DNA from: JAJPJE01 sp963848375
Lineage (GTDB): Bacteria; Acidobacteriota; Terriglobia; Terriglobales; Acidobacteriaceae
NCBI GenBank assembly: GCA_963848375.1
Contig: CAWKDK010000028.1
Location: 248,001 to 312,000, forward strand
DNA length: 64,000 bases
Reading direction: 5' to 3'
Shown here: positions 9,522 through 16,905 of the stretch, piece by piece
Layout: the number at the start of each line of letters is the position of its first letter
Numbering within the stretch: position 1 is the stretch's first letter
The notes under the pieces: model-generated
What the model was told of the DNA's origin: nothing
Seen by the model: only the letters and a program-made list of their open reading frames with translations
The model's database searches: none
Program-made: the position numbers and the translations under genes

Positions 9522-10838
9522 GTGGTGATGAAACCGGGAACGCTTGCTCCGGATCCTCCGCGCCTGGGCTGGCGCGATGCCGTAGCGACACTGCGCTCGG
9601 AGCCGGCTCATACGCGCATCCTTGGCGGCAGCATCATCATGCTGCTGGGCTCCGGGCTGGTGAGTGTAGTCAACTTCGGCTACAACGTGGCAGTCGCGCG
9701 CATGCTGGGCCCTACCGCATTCGGGCACGCGGCGGCCGCGGTCACTCTGCTGATGTTGGTCTCCGCGATCACTCTGTCGTTTCAGCTGGTATGCGCGAAG
9801 CTGGTTGCCAAGACCGACGTCAAGAGCGAGCGCGCCGCTGTGTATTCCTCGCTCTTAAAGCAATCGTGGGGAGTGGGTCTGGTGCTGGGTTCCGCGCTGC
9901 TGCTCGCCAGCGGTCCGGTAGCGCGCTATTTGAACCTGCCTTCGCCCCTGATCGTGATCCTGCTGGCGTTGGGGATTACGTTCTACATCCCGCTTGGCAC
10001 CAAACGTGGTGGAATGCAGGGTGTATGCGCCTTTACCAAGCTGAGCTGGAATTACATTCTTGAAGCGAGCGTCAAGTTTTGTGGAGCTCTGTGTCTGATC
10101 GGATTGGGCTACGGGGTGAATGGAGCCGTGGCTGCGATCTCGATCTCAGTCGTGCTTGCCTACTTTATCCCTCCCGCCTCAGAGGAACTGAGGATCGCTT
10201 CGGCCGATCGTGTAAAGACTTCGTTCCGTGAAGGGATGCAGGCGATCGTTTTCTTCACCGGGCAAGTCGTGATCAACAACATCGACATCTTGCTCGTGAA
10301 GCACTTCTTCCCTTCCGACAGCGCTGGGCAATATGCAGCAGTCGCGCTGGTTGGACGCGTCATATATTTCGCCTCCTGGTCGGTGGTCAGTGCGATGTTC
10401 CCGATTTCCGCGGCGGCGCAGCCCAAGAAAGAAAACGTATCGGTACTGGTAGTGCCGATCCTCATCGTGTTGGGAATTTCGATTACGTTCATTGTTGGAC
10501 TGAGCCTGTTCCCAGATCCCGTGTTGCGTGCGGTTTTCGGAGCTGGATTCCAAGGAGGTGCCCGACTCGACGGACTCCTGAGCCTCTATGCGGCTGCCAC
10601 CGGCACATATTCTCTCGGTGTGGTGTTGATGGCGTATGAGATGTCACGACGGATTGCCAATACGGGTTGGTTGCAGTTGGTGGTTAGCGCTGCCATCGTT
10701 ATTGGGATCTATCTTTTTCACAGCAGCCTTCACGAAGTTGTGCTCGTTCAACTCGTATTGATGGTTGGGCTTCTCATGATCGTCTCCATACCTTTTTTTC
10801 GCAAAGACCGGCATTCTGTCCTGGAGGAAGCAGCATGA
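9522..10838 (+). CDS. Polysaccharide flippase (Wzx/MVF-like)
   Basis: A 438-residue polytopic membrane protein with about 12 hydrophobic helices. The N-terminal block ILGGSIIMLLGSGLVSVVNF and ARMLGPTAFGHAAAAVTLLM is typical of the polysaccharide-synthesis (MATE/MVF clan) transporters that flip lipid-linked oligosaccharides across the inner membrane. A middle segment INNIDILLVKHFFPSDSAGQ matches the second repeat of this fold. The GTG at 9522 is best placed after GAGG at 9512-9515; an ATG at 9528 is possible. The stop overlaps the next start by 4 nt (ATGA). With the glycosyltransferase and TPR-barrel genes it suggests a Wzx-type assembly route, although no Wzy polymerase is visible here. Confidence 0.8.
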   Translation: MVMKPGTLAPDPPRLGWRDAVATLRSEPAHTRILGGSIIMLLGSGLVSVVNFGYNVAVARMLGPTAFGHAAAAVTLLMLVSAITLSFQLVCAKLVAKTDVKSERAAVYSSLLKQSWGVGLVLGSALLLASGPVARYLNLPSPLIVILLALGITFYIPLGTKRGGMQGVCAFTKLSWNYILEASVKFCGALCLIGLGYGVNGAVAAISISVVLAYFIPPASEELRIASADRVKTSFREGMQAIVFFTGQVVINNIDILLVKHFFPSDSAGQYAAVALVGRVIYFASWSVVSAMFPISAAAQPKKENVSVLVVPILIVLGISITFIVGLSLFPDPVLRAVFGAGFQGGARLDGLLSLYAAATGTYSLGVVLMAYEMSRRIANTGWLQLVVSAAIVIGIYLFHSSLHEVVLVQLVLMVGLLMIVSIPFFRKDRHSVLEEAA

Positions 10839-11584
10839 AGAGACTGCGACGCGTCACCGAATCAGAAGTGATCGCGGAATTCCTCAAGAACGAGTTTTAC
10901 CAGGAAGAATTCCACCGCGATCGGCACCGATATGAACACCTGGTGCTCGACGCGGATCTTACCAACGACGAAGATAACGTACTGCGGCGAGTGCTCTTGT
11001 TCCGCCGCCGTGGTCATATGTGGCGTGAGTTGCCGGTCGATACGCAGTGGTGGGAAGTTGAACTGGAACCCGAAGACCTCGCGCTGATTCGCGTGTTTCC
11101 GCGTGCGCACTGGCGCAAAATCGCCAATGGCAGCTTCGCGCTGAATGACATCGTTCATCAAATAAAGTCTCACAGGTTCTCTGGACGGATTGGAGATTTC
11201 ATTTCCAAGATCCAGTCGCTGAGTTACCGCCTGCGCTACGACAACGATTGCAGCTCCGTGATCCTGATCGGGCTCGACGAAGAGCACCCCATCACCATTA
11301 TTGAAGGCAATCATCGTATGACGGCCGGAATGCTCAGCTCGCCGGAGACGATCCACAAACGTTTTCGCGTATTTCTTGGCATGTCGGCGCGCATGTCAGA
11401 GGTGTGCTGGTACAACGGCACGCTCGGGAATATCTTGCGGTATTTAAAGAACCGGCTGCGGCACATGTGGGTTGATTCGGACGCTGATCTCATCCGCCCC
11501 AAGACCGACGACGATACTGCGCCCGCGACCGCGTATGCTCCGAAAACCGTAGCTGCGCGCAAGGCGATGTCGGAGCCGAAGTAG
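10835..11584 (+). CDS. Uncharacterised protein with ParB/sulfiredoxin-like EGNHR motif
   Basis: A 249-residue soluble protein that I cannot assign to a named family. It is rich in Arg and acidic residues. The region PITIIEGNHRMTAGM (about residues 150-165) resembles the nucleotide-binding loop of the ParB/sulfiredoxin fold, where a D/E-G-x-H/E-R motif positions phosphate. Upstream, LNDIVHQIKSHRFSGRIGDF could be the preceding helix. The gene overlaps the flippase stop by 4 nt and has GGAGG upstream, so it is a true operon member rather than a chance ORF. A nucleotide-dependent regulatory or kinase-like role in polysaccharide synthesis is a guess based only on fold and context. The C-terminal 40 residues look disordered. 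Confidence 0.65.
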   Translation: MKRLRRVTESEVIAEFLKNEFYQEEFHRDRHRYEHLVLDADLTNDEDNVLRRVLLFRRRGHMWRELPVDTQWWEVELEPEDLALIRVFPRAHWRKIANGSFALNDIVHQIKSHRFSGRIGDFISKIQSLSYRLRYDNDCSSVILIGLDEEHPITIIEGNHRMTAGMLSSPETIHKRFRVFLGMSARMSEVCWYNGTLGNILRYLKNRLRHMWVDSDADLIRPKTDDDTAPATAYAPKTVAARKAMSEPK

Positions 11585-11617
11585 GCCAGTCTCAAACAGA
11601 TTTCGATGGAGTGCCCG

Positions 11618-12163
11618 ATGAATAACAAATCACGATGGCTAACCCGGTTAATGATAGGAGCGATGTCGTTCGCTCTTTGTGGAGGTCCTGAGCTGATGCA
11701 GGCTCAATCCAACTCGCCGCAAACCTCCACAACTCAGAGTGCGACACCGGATCCGAGCCGCGGGCCGCAACAGCCGGCCGGAAACGAACCGGCTGCTCCG
11801 CTTCCAGAGGCGCCAAGTGCGAATGTCCCCGACGCGACTTCGCCCAGCACCTCAACAGCTGCTCCCGCAACCAGCTCCTCACAAAATCGAAACACCAGCA
11901 GTAGTTCGCAGGACCAGACGCAAGCCCCTGCCGGAGCTGCAGCAGCTCAACGCGCCGAAACGGCAGGCGGTGCAGCCTCGAAGCCTGCCGGAAACGCCAT
12001 TGCTCCAGCGAAGCAGCGGCAGACGCGATCGTTGTTGATCAAGGTGGGAGCTGTGGCTGCTGCGGGCGCCGCCGCCGGAATTATTTACGGTCTCTCGCGC
12101 GGTACGGGATCTTTACCGCCGGGTGCGACCAGGACAACTACTGCGGCGTCAACCGGACACTAA
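11618..12163 (+). CDS. Secreted Ala/Ser/Thr/Pro-rich low-complexity protein
   Basis: About 181 residues. An N-terminal signal-like helix (LTRLMIGAMSFALCGG) is followed by about 110 residues of Ser/Thr/Pro/Ala/Gln low complexity. A short hydrophobic glycine-zipper-like segment comes near the C-terminus (VGAVAAAGAAAGIIYGLSRG), then a short disordered tail. I use the ATG at 11618 because GGAG lies 8 nt before it; an ATG at 11606 is in frame. No catalytic motif. The composition fits an extracytoplasmic spacer or a membrane-inserting envelope protein that might interact with the exported polymer. Function unknown. Confidence 0.6.
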   Translation: MNNKSRWLTRLMIGAMSFALCGGPELMQAQSNSPQTSTTQSATPDPSRGPQQPAGNEPAAPLPEAPSANVPDATSPSTSTAAPATSSSQNRNTSSSSQDQTQAPAGAAAAQRAETAGGAASKPAGNAIAPAKQRQTRSLLIKVGAVAAAGAAAGIIYGLSRGTGSLPPGATRTTTAASTGH

Positions 12164-12235
12164 GTAGATAGTGCTATTCGAACCGATTGCTCCCACTACC
12201 ACCCCGTGGGAGTTTCGGCATACGTTTGACTGAGC

Positions 12236-12946
12236 ATGCGAAAACTTCTGGCCAGCGAAAAAAAACACCCGATCTTGATCAGTTTCTCCGGCATGGATGG
12301 CGCCGGGAAGAGCACACAAATCTCCAATCTGCGAGCATATGCGGAAGACCTCGGATTGCGAGTCACTCAACTGGCCTTCTGGGATGACGTGGTCGTGCTG
12401 AAACCCTACCGCGAGGGCTTCGTCCAAAAGGTATTCAAGAGTGAGAAGGGAATCGGTTCGCCAGAAAAGCCGGTCGAGCGCCGAGACAAGAATGTCCGCG
12501 GCTGGCATTTGAACCTCGTCCGGCACGGGCTCTATTCGCTCGACGCCGTGCACTTACGCGGTGTCACAAATCAGGTGCGCAAGAGCGATGCCGATCTGGT
12601 GATCATGGATCGGTACATTTACGACGAGCTTGCGAATCTGCCGCTGGAGAATCCCGTGACCCGGGCGTATGTGCGCGCCGTGATGAAGATGGTGCCGCAC
12701 CCGGATGTCAGTTTCGTCCTGGATGCAGATCCAGTCGGGGCTCGAGCCCGAAAGCCTGAGTACCCGATAGAGTTTCTGCATCAGATCCGGGCGTCGTACC
12801 TGGAACTGGCGGAAATGCTGGGCGACATAACCGTTGTCCCCGCTCTTGGACTGGCCGACGCCAGGCACTTCATCGAAGTGGCGTTTCGCGCGCTCATGGA
12901 GCGACGTCGGCGCGCTCGCGCGGCCGCAGGCTTGCGCGCAGCCTGA
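12236..12946 (+). CDS. dTMP kinase-like P-loop protein
   Basis: A 236-residue P-loop kinase of the thymidylate-kinase superfamily. Walker A is FSGMDGAGKST (about residues 18-28). The DRY-type motif is MDRYIYDELAN, the usual substrate-binding DR(Y/H) element. A lid-like segment follows (ARARKPEYP). It is longer and more divergent than housekeeping Tmk, and such paralogues are frequent in acidobacterial polysaccharide clusters, where the true substrate is uncertain. It follows the low-complexity gene by 72 nt and is convergent with queA. NTP-dependent phosphotransfer is well supported; dTMP as substrate is not. Confidence 0.72.
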   Translation: MRKLLASEKKHPILISFSGMDGAGKSTQISNLRAYAEDLGLRVTQLAFWDDVVVLKPYREGFVQKVFKSEKGIGSPEKPVERRDKNVRGWHLNLVRHGLYSLDAVHLRGVTNQVRKSDADLVIMDRYIYDELANLPLENPVTRAYVRAVMKMVPHPDVSFVLDADPVGARARKPEYPIEFLHQIRASYLELAEMLGDITVVPALGLADARHFIEVAFRALMERRRRARAAAGLRAA

Positions 12947-12953
12947 GCGACCT

Positions 12954-14052
12954 TTACTCAACAAACATGCAGTCGCCGTAGGAGTAGAACCGGTAGCGTC
13001 TGCTCGACGGCGTGCCGGTACGCGGAGAGCACGCGATCTTGCCCACCAAGAGCGCACACGAGCATCAGCAACGTCGACTTGGGCAGATGGAAGTTGGTGA
13101 GCATCCCGCTCACGACTTTGAATTCAAATCCCGGATAGATAAATAGATCTGTCTCGCCTGAACCTGCCTGAACGGAAGCATCGCTGGTCTGCCGCGCCGC
13201 ATGTTCCAACGTGCGCACGCTGGTGGTGCCTACGGCAATCACTCGTCGATGCTCACGGAGAGCACGGTTGATCTTGTCAGCGGCTTCATCAGTGATCCGG
13301 TACCACTCGCGGTGAAGTTGGTGATCTTCGACGCGATCCTCATGCACCGGCTGGAAAGTTCCCAAGCCGACGTGAAGTGTGAGTTCGGCCGTCTCAACTC
13401 CGCGTCGTGCCAGTTGCTCCAGGATTTCCGGCGTGAAGTGCAAACCCGCCGTTGGAGCCGCCACCGACCCACGCTCGCGTGCATATACCGTTTGATAGCG
13501 TTCGCGATCGCCGGGTCGATCATCGCGTCCGATGTAAGGCGGCAGTGGCACATGCCCGATACGCTCGATGACCTCAAAGAAATCCGCTTTCCGATTGAAG
13601 CGCAATGTGCGCTCGCCAAATTCGCCGCGAGCGATGACCTCTGCTTCTAATTCACCTGAGTCACCAAAATAGAGACGCTCGCCGATACCGATCTTGCGGC
13701 CGGGACGAACCAGGGCTGTCCAGTCATTCGTCTCGGCGTCGCCAACTTGCTTTACCAGCAGCGCTTCCACCTGGCCGTGAAGAAATTCCTTCATTGCTGG
13801 ATTCTGCGGGCTCAGTTGCTGCGCGCGTGCACCGCTTCGATGCCCGTAGAGGCGGGCCGGAAAAACGCGCGTGTTGTTGAAGACGAGCAGGTCGCCCGGA
13901 TGAAGAAGCTCGGGTAAGTCGCGGAACGATAGATCGCTAAGCTCGCCGGAATGGCGATCGACGCGGAGCATGCGCGAAGCCGCGCGGTCAGTGAGTGGCT
14001 CCTGCGCGATCAGGTCTTCGGGCAAGTGATAATCGAAGTCAGAGACGAGCAC
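12954..14052 (-). CDS. queA: S-adenosylmethionine:tRNA ribosyltransferase-isomerase, apparent C-terminal frameshift
   Basis: QueA transfers the ribosyl moiety of SAM to preQ1-tRNA to form epoxyqueuosine in the queuosine pathway. The N-terminus MLVSDFDYHLPEDLIAQEPL is nearly diagnostic, and VAAPTAGLHFTPEIL and LHVGLGTFQPV are family motifs. As written, the frame ends at 12958 with an atypical tail after SAYRHAVEQ. Removing one base at 12999 restores RYRFYSYGDCMFVE and a stop at 12954, which is the normal conserved QueA C-terminus. I therefore treat the gene as 12954-14052 with a 1-nt insertion, most likely a sequencing error. It ends 7 nt from the convergent kinase gene. gluQ at 53 kb acts on the same tRNA modification. 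Confidence 0.93.
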
Positions 14053-14076
14053 AGAGGCTATTCTACGATTGACACG

Positions 14077-15441
14077 TTAATTCACGGACCCAATCGGAGA
14101 GACCCGATATAGGACGCAGGCGTGCGGTCTGAGTGTTACATCCATCGAAGCTGCCTTAGGTTTATTTGAGCCGCTCCAGAGATCCCGCAGGTGATAGTTC
14201 CCGTTCGCGAGGCCCAGATCCTTCCACTCGTAATGAAGCGACTGTTCCGCCTCACTCACGTTGAAGACGACCACATAGTAGTCGTCTCCAGTCTCGGGGC
14301 GCGCGGTCCACACGACTGCCTTCTCGGTGCTGACGACTGGGTGATTGTCGCGCGAGTGCTGATCGAGGGTGATCACCTCGGGGTTGGTCAGCAGCGATGT
14401 TGTCCATTCATCCATGGAGAGCAGATCGCCGCCCATCATTAATGGCGAACGCAACATCGACCAAAGCGTCATCAGCGTAATTTGCTCGTCACGCGTAAAC
14501 TTCGTATCGCGTACGTCACCTTCGCCCGGACGCGGTCCGAGTCGGCCAATCGGCAGCATATCGGCGTCCGGCCAGTGGCCCGGCGAGTTGAACGAAGCCC
14601 ACTGCGCCGCAGTAGTGAATTGGCCACGAAGTCCTTGTGACCAGGTATGTCCTTCCCACGGTCCCCAGTGATCCCAGAAGTCGTCGGAGATGCGCCACAT
14701 CTCCGCGTATTTCGAAACCTCATCGCCCTTGTCGCGTGCGGTCGGACCGGGCGAGAGGCTCAGAACGATTGGCCGCCCAGTCTTGTCGAGCGCAGCGCGC
14801 AGCATACGAATCTCGTCGGGCTTGTACGGATGGTCAGAGATGCAATCGGCTTTTACGAAATCCACATCCCAACTCGCATATAGTCTCGCGATGGAGTCGT
14901 AGTAGGCCTGTCCTGCGGCGTTGTTCTTCACACCGTAGTTGTAGGCGTTCCAGGGACAAACGTCAGTGCGATCGGCTGCATCGGCCGCGTGGAACGATGA
15001 GTCTGCAATTGGCAAGTTCTTGGCAACTGCCTGGCGCGGAATGCCGCGAATGATGTGAATGCCGAATTTCAGTCCGAGCGAGTGGATGTAGTCCGCGAGT
15101 GGTTTGAAGCCTGCTGCATCGCTAGTTGATGGGAATCGCGCGGGCGCCGGAATGAAGCGGCCATCGTCGGTGAGGGCGAGATGAAAAGCCTGAGGATCGG
15201 CTCCGGGATTCAGGATGTACCAACCCTCGTCAACTACCACATATTGCCATCCGAAGCGTTTCAGGTGTTTCGCCATCCACTCGGCATTAGCGCGGATTTC
15301 TCCCTCAGTGACTGTCTGTCCATAAGAATCCCAGCTGTTCCATCCCATCGGCGGGGTGGGAGCAAGAAGAGGGTCCGCAGCGTGAAGGGAAATCGTCAAA
15401 AAGAAAATTGTGATTGCAAGCAGGGGTACGCGCAGCTTCAT
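14077..15441 (-). CDS. Alpha-galactosidase, GH27 type, secreted
   Basis: A 454-residue retaining glycoside hydrolase. A signal peptide (LLAITIFFLTISLHA) is followed by TPPMGWNSWDSYGQTVTE, the GH27 entry motif. VDFVKADC holds the catalytic nucleophile Asp and the later RISDDFWDHW region the acid/base Asp. The C-terminal 90 residues (VVWTARPETGDDYYVVVFNV onward) form the usual beta-sandwich. Substrate is alpha-1,6-galactosides or related plant or microbial oligosaccharides; periplasmic or extracellular. It lies 24 nt upstream of queA on the same strand. GH27 also includes alpha-N-acetylgalactosaminidases, so sugar specificity is not settled. Confidence 0.88.
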   Translation of the reverse strand: MKLRVPLLAITIFFLTISLHAADPLLAPTPPMGWNSWDSYGQTVTEGEIRANAEWMAKHLKRFGWQYVVVDEGWYILNPGADPQAFHLALTDDGRFIPAPARFPSTSDAAGFKPLADYIHSLGLKFGIHIIRGIPRQAVAKNLPIADSSFHAADAADRTDVCPWNAYNYGVKNNAAGQAYYDSIARLYASWDVDFVKADCISDHPYKPDEIRMLRAALDKTGRPIVLSLSPGPTARDKGDEVSKYAEMWRISDDFWDHWGPWEGHTWSQGLRGQFTTAAQWASFNSPGHWPDADMLPIGRLGPRPGEGDVRDTKFTRDEQITLMTLWSMLRSPLMMGGDLLSMDEWTTSLLTNPEVITLDQHSRDNHPVVSTEKAVVWTARPETGDDYYVVVFNVSEAEQSLHYEWKDLGLANGNYHLRDLWSGSNKPKAASMDVTLRPHACVLYRVSPIGSVN

Positions 15442-15598
15442 GAAGATGGTCCGATTGTTTGAGTTAGTATCAGCTCACAAATCTACACCTCTCTACATTT
15501 CGCGACGCAGAATTTTCCCGGAGAGAAACTGTCACCTTTGTGTCGCCTTAGCGCACTGTTCCGAACACGGCGCGACGTGATACAACAACCGTTTGCTG

Positions 15599-16723
15599 AT
15601 GCCAGCTTATTTCAGTCGAGAGCGCTTCGGTTTGCCGCAGGCGATTGGCGCCCTGCTGCTGCTGGCGTTCGCCGCACAGTGCGTGTGGTTTTGCGCGAAG
15701 GCGCCGCTATCAGATCGCGAAGTGCAGTACTTGCACCCAGAGGCGGTGCAGTGGATGCATGGCGGAGATGCGACATCGATGGTCTCTCCAGCCACGCACA
15801 CTTTGACTGTCGTGTCGGCCAAGTTGGTGCGTCCAGAGTCCGTGGACACGCTATTCGGCAGACTCGTTCTGCGCTCGCCATTTCTTCTGATCGCCACTGC
15901 GCTCGCTGCTTCCCTTTGGTATGTGTCACGACGACTATTTGGAAACGCCGCTGGTTATACGGCGATGGTTCTCTACGTTTTCTCGCCGTGGGCGGTGATT
16001 TACGGGGCGACCGTCCAACCTGGCGGGCCGGCTTCGTGGGCAGTATTCGGAATGGTCTTCACTGGAATTGCCGTGGCACATACGCTCTACGCTCCGCGCG
16101 AAGTCGTGTTGTGGAACTGGAAGCGCATCCTGCTGCTGGGAATTTCGATCGGACTGGCCGTCAGCTCCATTTTTGCGACGATCCTCATCCTGCCGGCAAC
16201 CGCTTGCTTCGTTCTCTATCTGGCGCCGCATCGACGCGGAGCAGCGCTGACAATTCTTGCAGCCGCGTGTGCCGTAGGATTGGTAGTGGCATGGGTTCTC
16301 TGCGGCTTCCATCTGCGCGCGCTGCTACCCGAACAGGCACATGCGGCATTACAGTTTTCGCCCAAACTGTACGGCACTTGGATCAGCTATTCGCTTGTCG
16401 CGCGATTTCTGGCAGAAATGCCGGCGGTGTTGCTGCTGTTCGTCGTCGCCCTGATGGGCTTCGTGGCTTGGCCGAGAACTCGCTATTTCAGCACCACCGC
16501 ACCGCTGATCGTGTTCGTGCTGCTGGTGCTATTGGGGATTGGAATGCCGCACCAGGGTGGGATCGACTTCTTTCGGATTGCGCTGCCATTTGCCTATGTG
16601 TTCATCGCGGGCGTAATCGCAGATTTGCTGCAAACCAGGTGGTCTGAGCTGATAACGGCAGTCTTGGCCGCGATACTGCTGGCACACGCAGTTTTCAGCA
16701 TAGTGGGCTTGGCAAGGATGTGA
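15599..16723 (+). CDS. Membrane glycosyltransferase-like protein (GT39/ArnT type)
   Basis: About 374 residues with ten or so transmembrane helices. The region after helix 1 (KAPLSDREVQYLHPEAVQWM) has the acidic first-loop composition of GT-C enzymes, which use lipid-linked sugars. LFGNAAGYTAMVLYVFSPWA is the typical second-to-third helix motif of dolichyl-phosphate-mannose transferase-like proteins. I use the ATG at 15599; a TTG at 15593 is alternative. A long ORF in another frame overlaps it, but only this frame has membrane-protein composition. It is divergent from the alpha-galactosidase gene. The acceptor is unknown. Confidence 0.68.
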   Translation: MPAYFSRERFGLPQAIGALLLLAFAAQCVWFCAKAPLSDREVQYLHPEAVQWMHGGDATSMVSPATHTLTVVSAKLVRPESVDTLFGRLVLRSPFLLIATALAASLWYVSRRLFGNAAGYTAMVLYVFSPWAVIYGATVQPGGPASWAVFGMVFTGIAVAHTLYAPREVVLWNWKRILLLGISIGLAVSSIFATILILPATACFVLYLAPHRRGAALTILAAACAVGLVVAWVLCGFHLRALLPEQAHAALQFSPKLYGTWISYSLVARFLAEMPAVLLLFVVALMGFVAWPRTRYFSTTAPLIVFVLLVLLGIGMPHQGGIDFFRIALPFAYVFIAGVIADLLQTRWSELITAVLAAILLAHAVFSIVGLARM

Positions 16724-16847
16724 ACGGACCACTTCGACGCTTCGGACCGGCGATCCAAGCGTCTCCGTCCCTACTGAAAGACCGCCCGTGGTCCACTTCC
16801 AGAAGAATCAGGTTGGTTAATAGCCAATGCGTTTCTCGGCGCTGCCA

Positions 16848-16873
16848 GGCAGCCGAGGTCGGCTGCCCCACGT
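16848..16873 (-). repeat. Dispersed palindromic repeat, copy A
   Basis: A 20-bp palindrome at 16848-16867 (GGCAGCCGA, two bases, TCGGCTGCC) lies in the gap between two convergent genes. Its right part, 16851-16873 read on the minus strand, is identical over 23 bases to 48470-48492 on the plus strand. Both copies lie between genes. This is the pattern of REP-like intergenic repeats; as RNA it would fold into a 9-bp stem and may also end transcription of the flanking convergent genes. The rest of 16724-16905 holds nothing else I can recognise. Confidence 0.7.
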
Positions 16874-16905
16874 GGGTCGACGCGCGACGAAGAGCAGCGC
16901 CCGTT

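Noticed and set aside
15538..16647. Long plus-strand ORF of 369 codons overlapping the GT-C-like gene
   Set aside because: Its product is rich in Arg, Cys and Ser without domains, while the overlapping frame gives a clean membrane protein.
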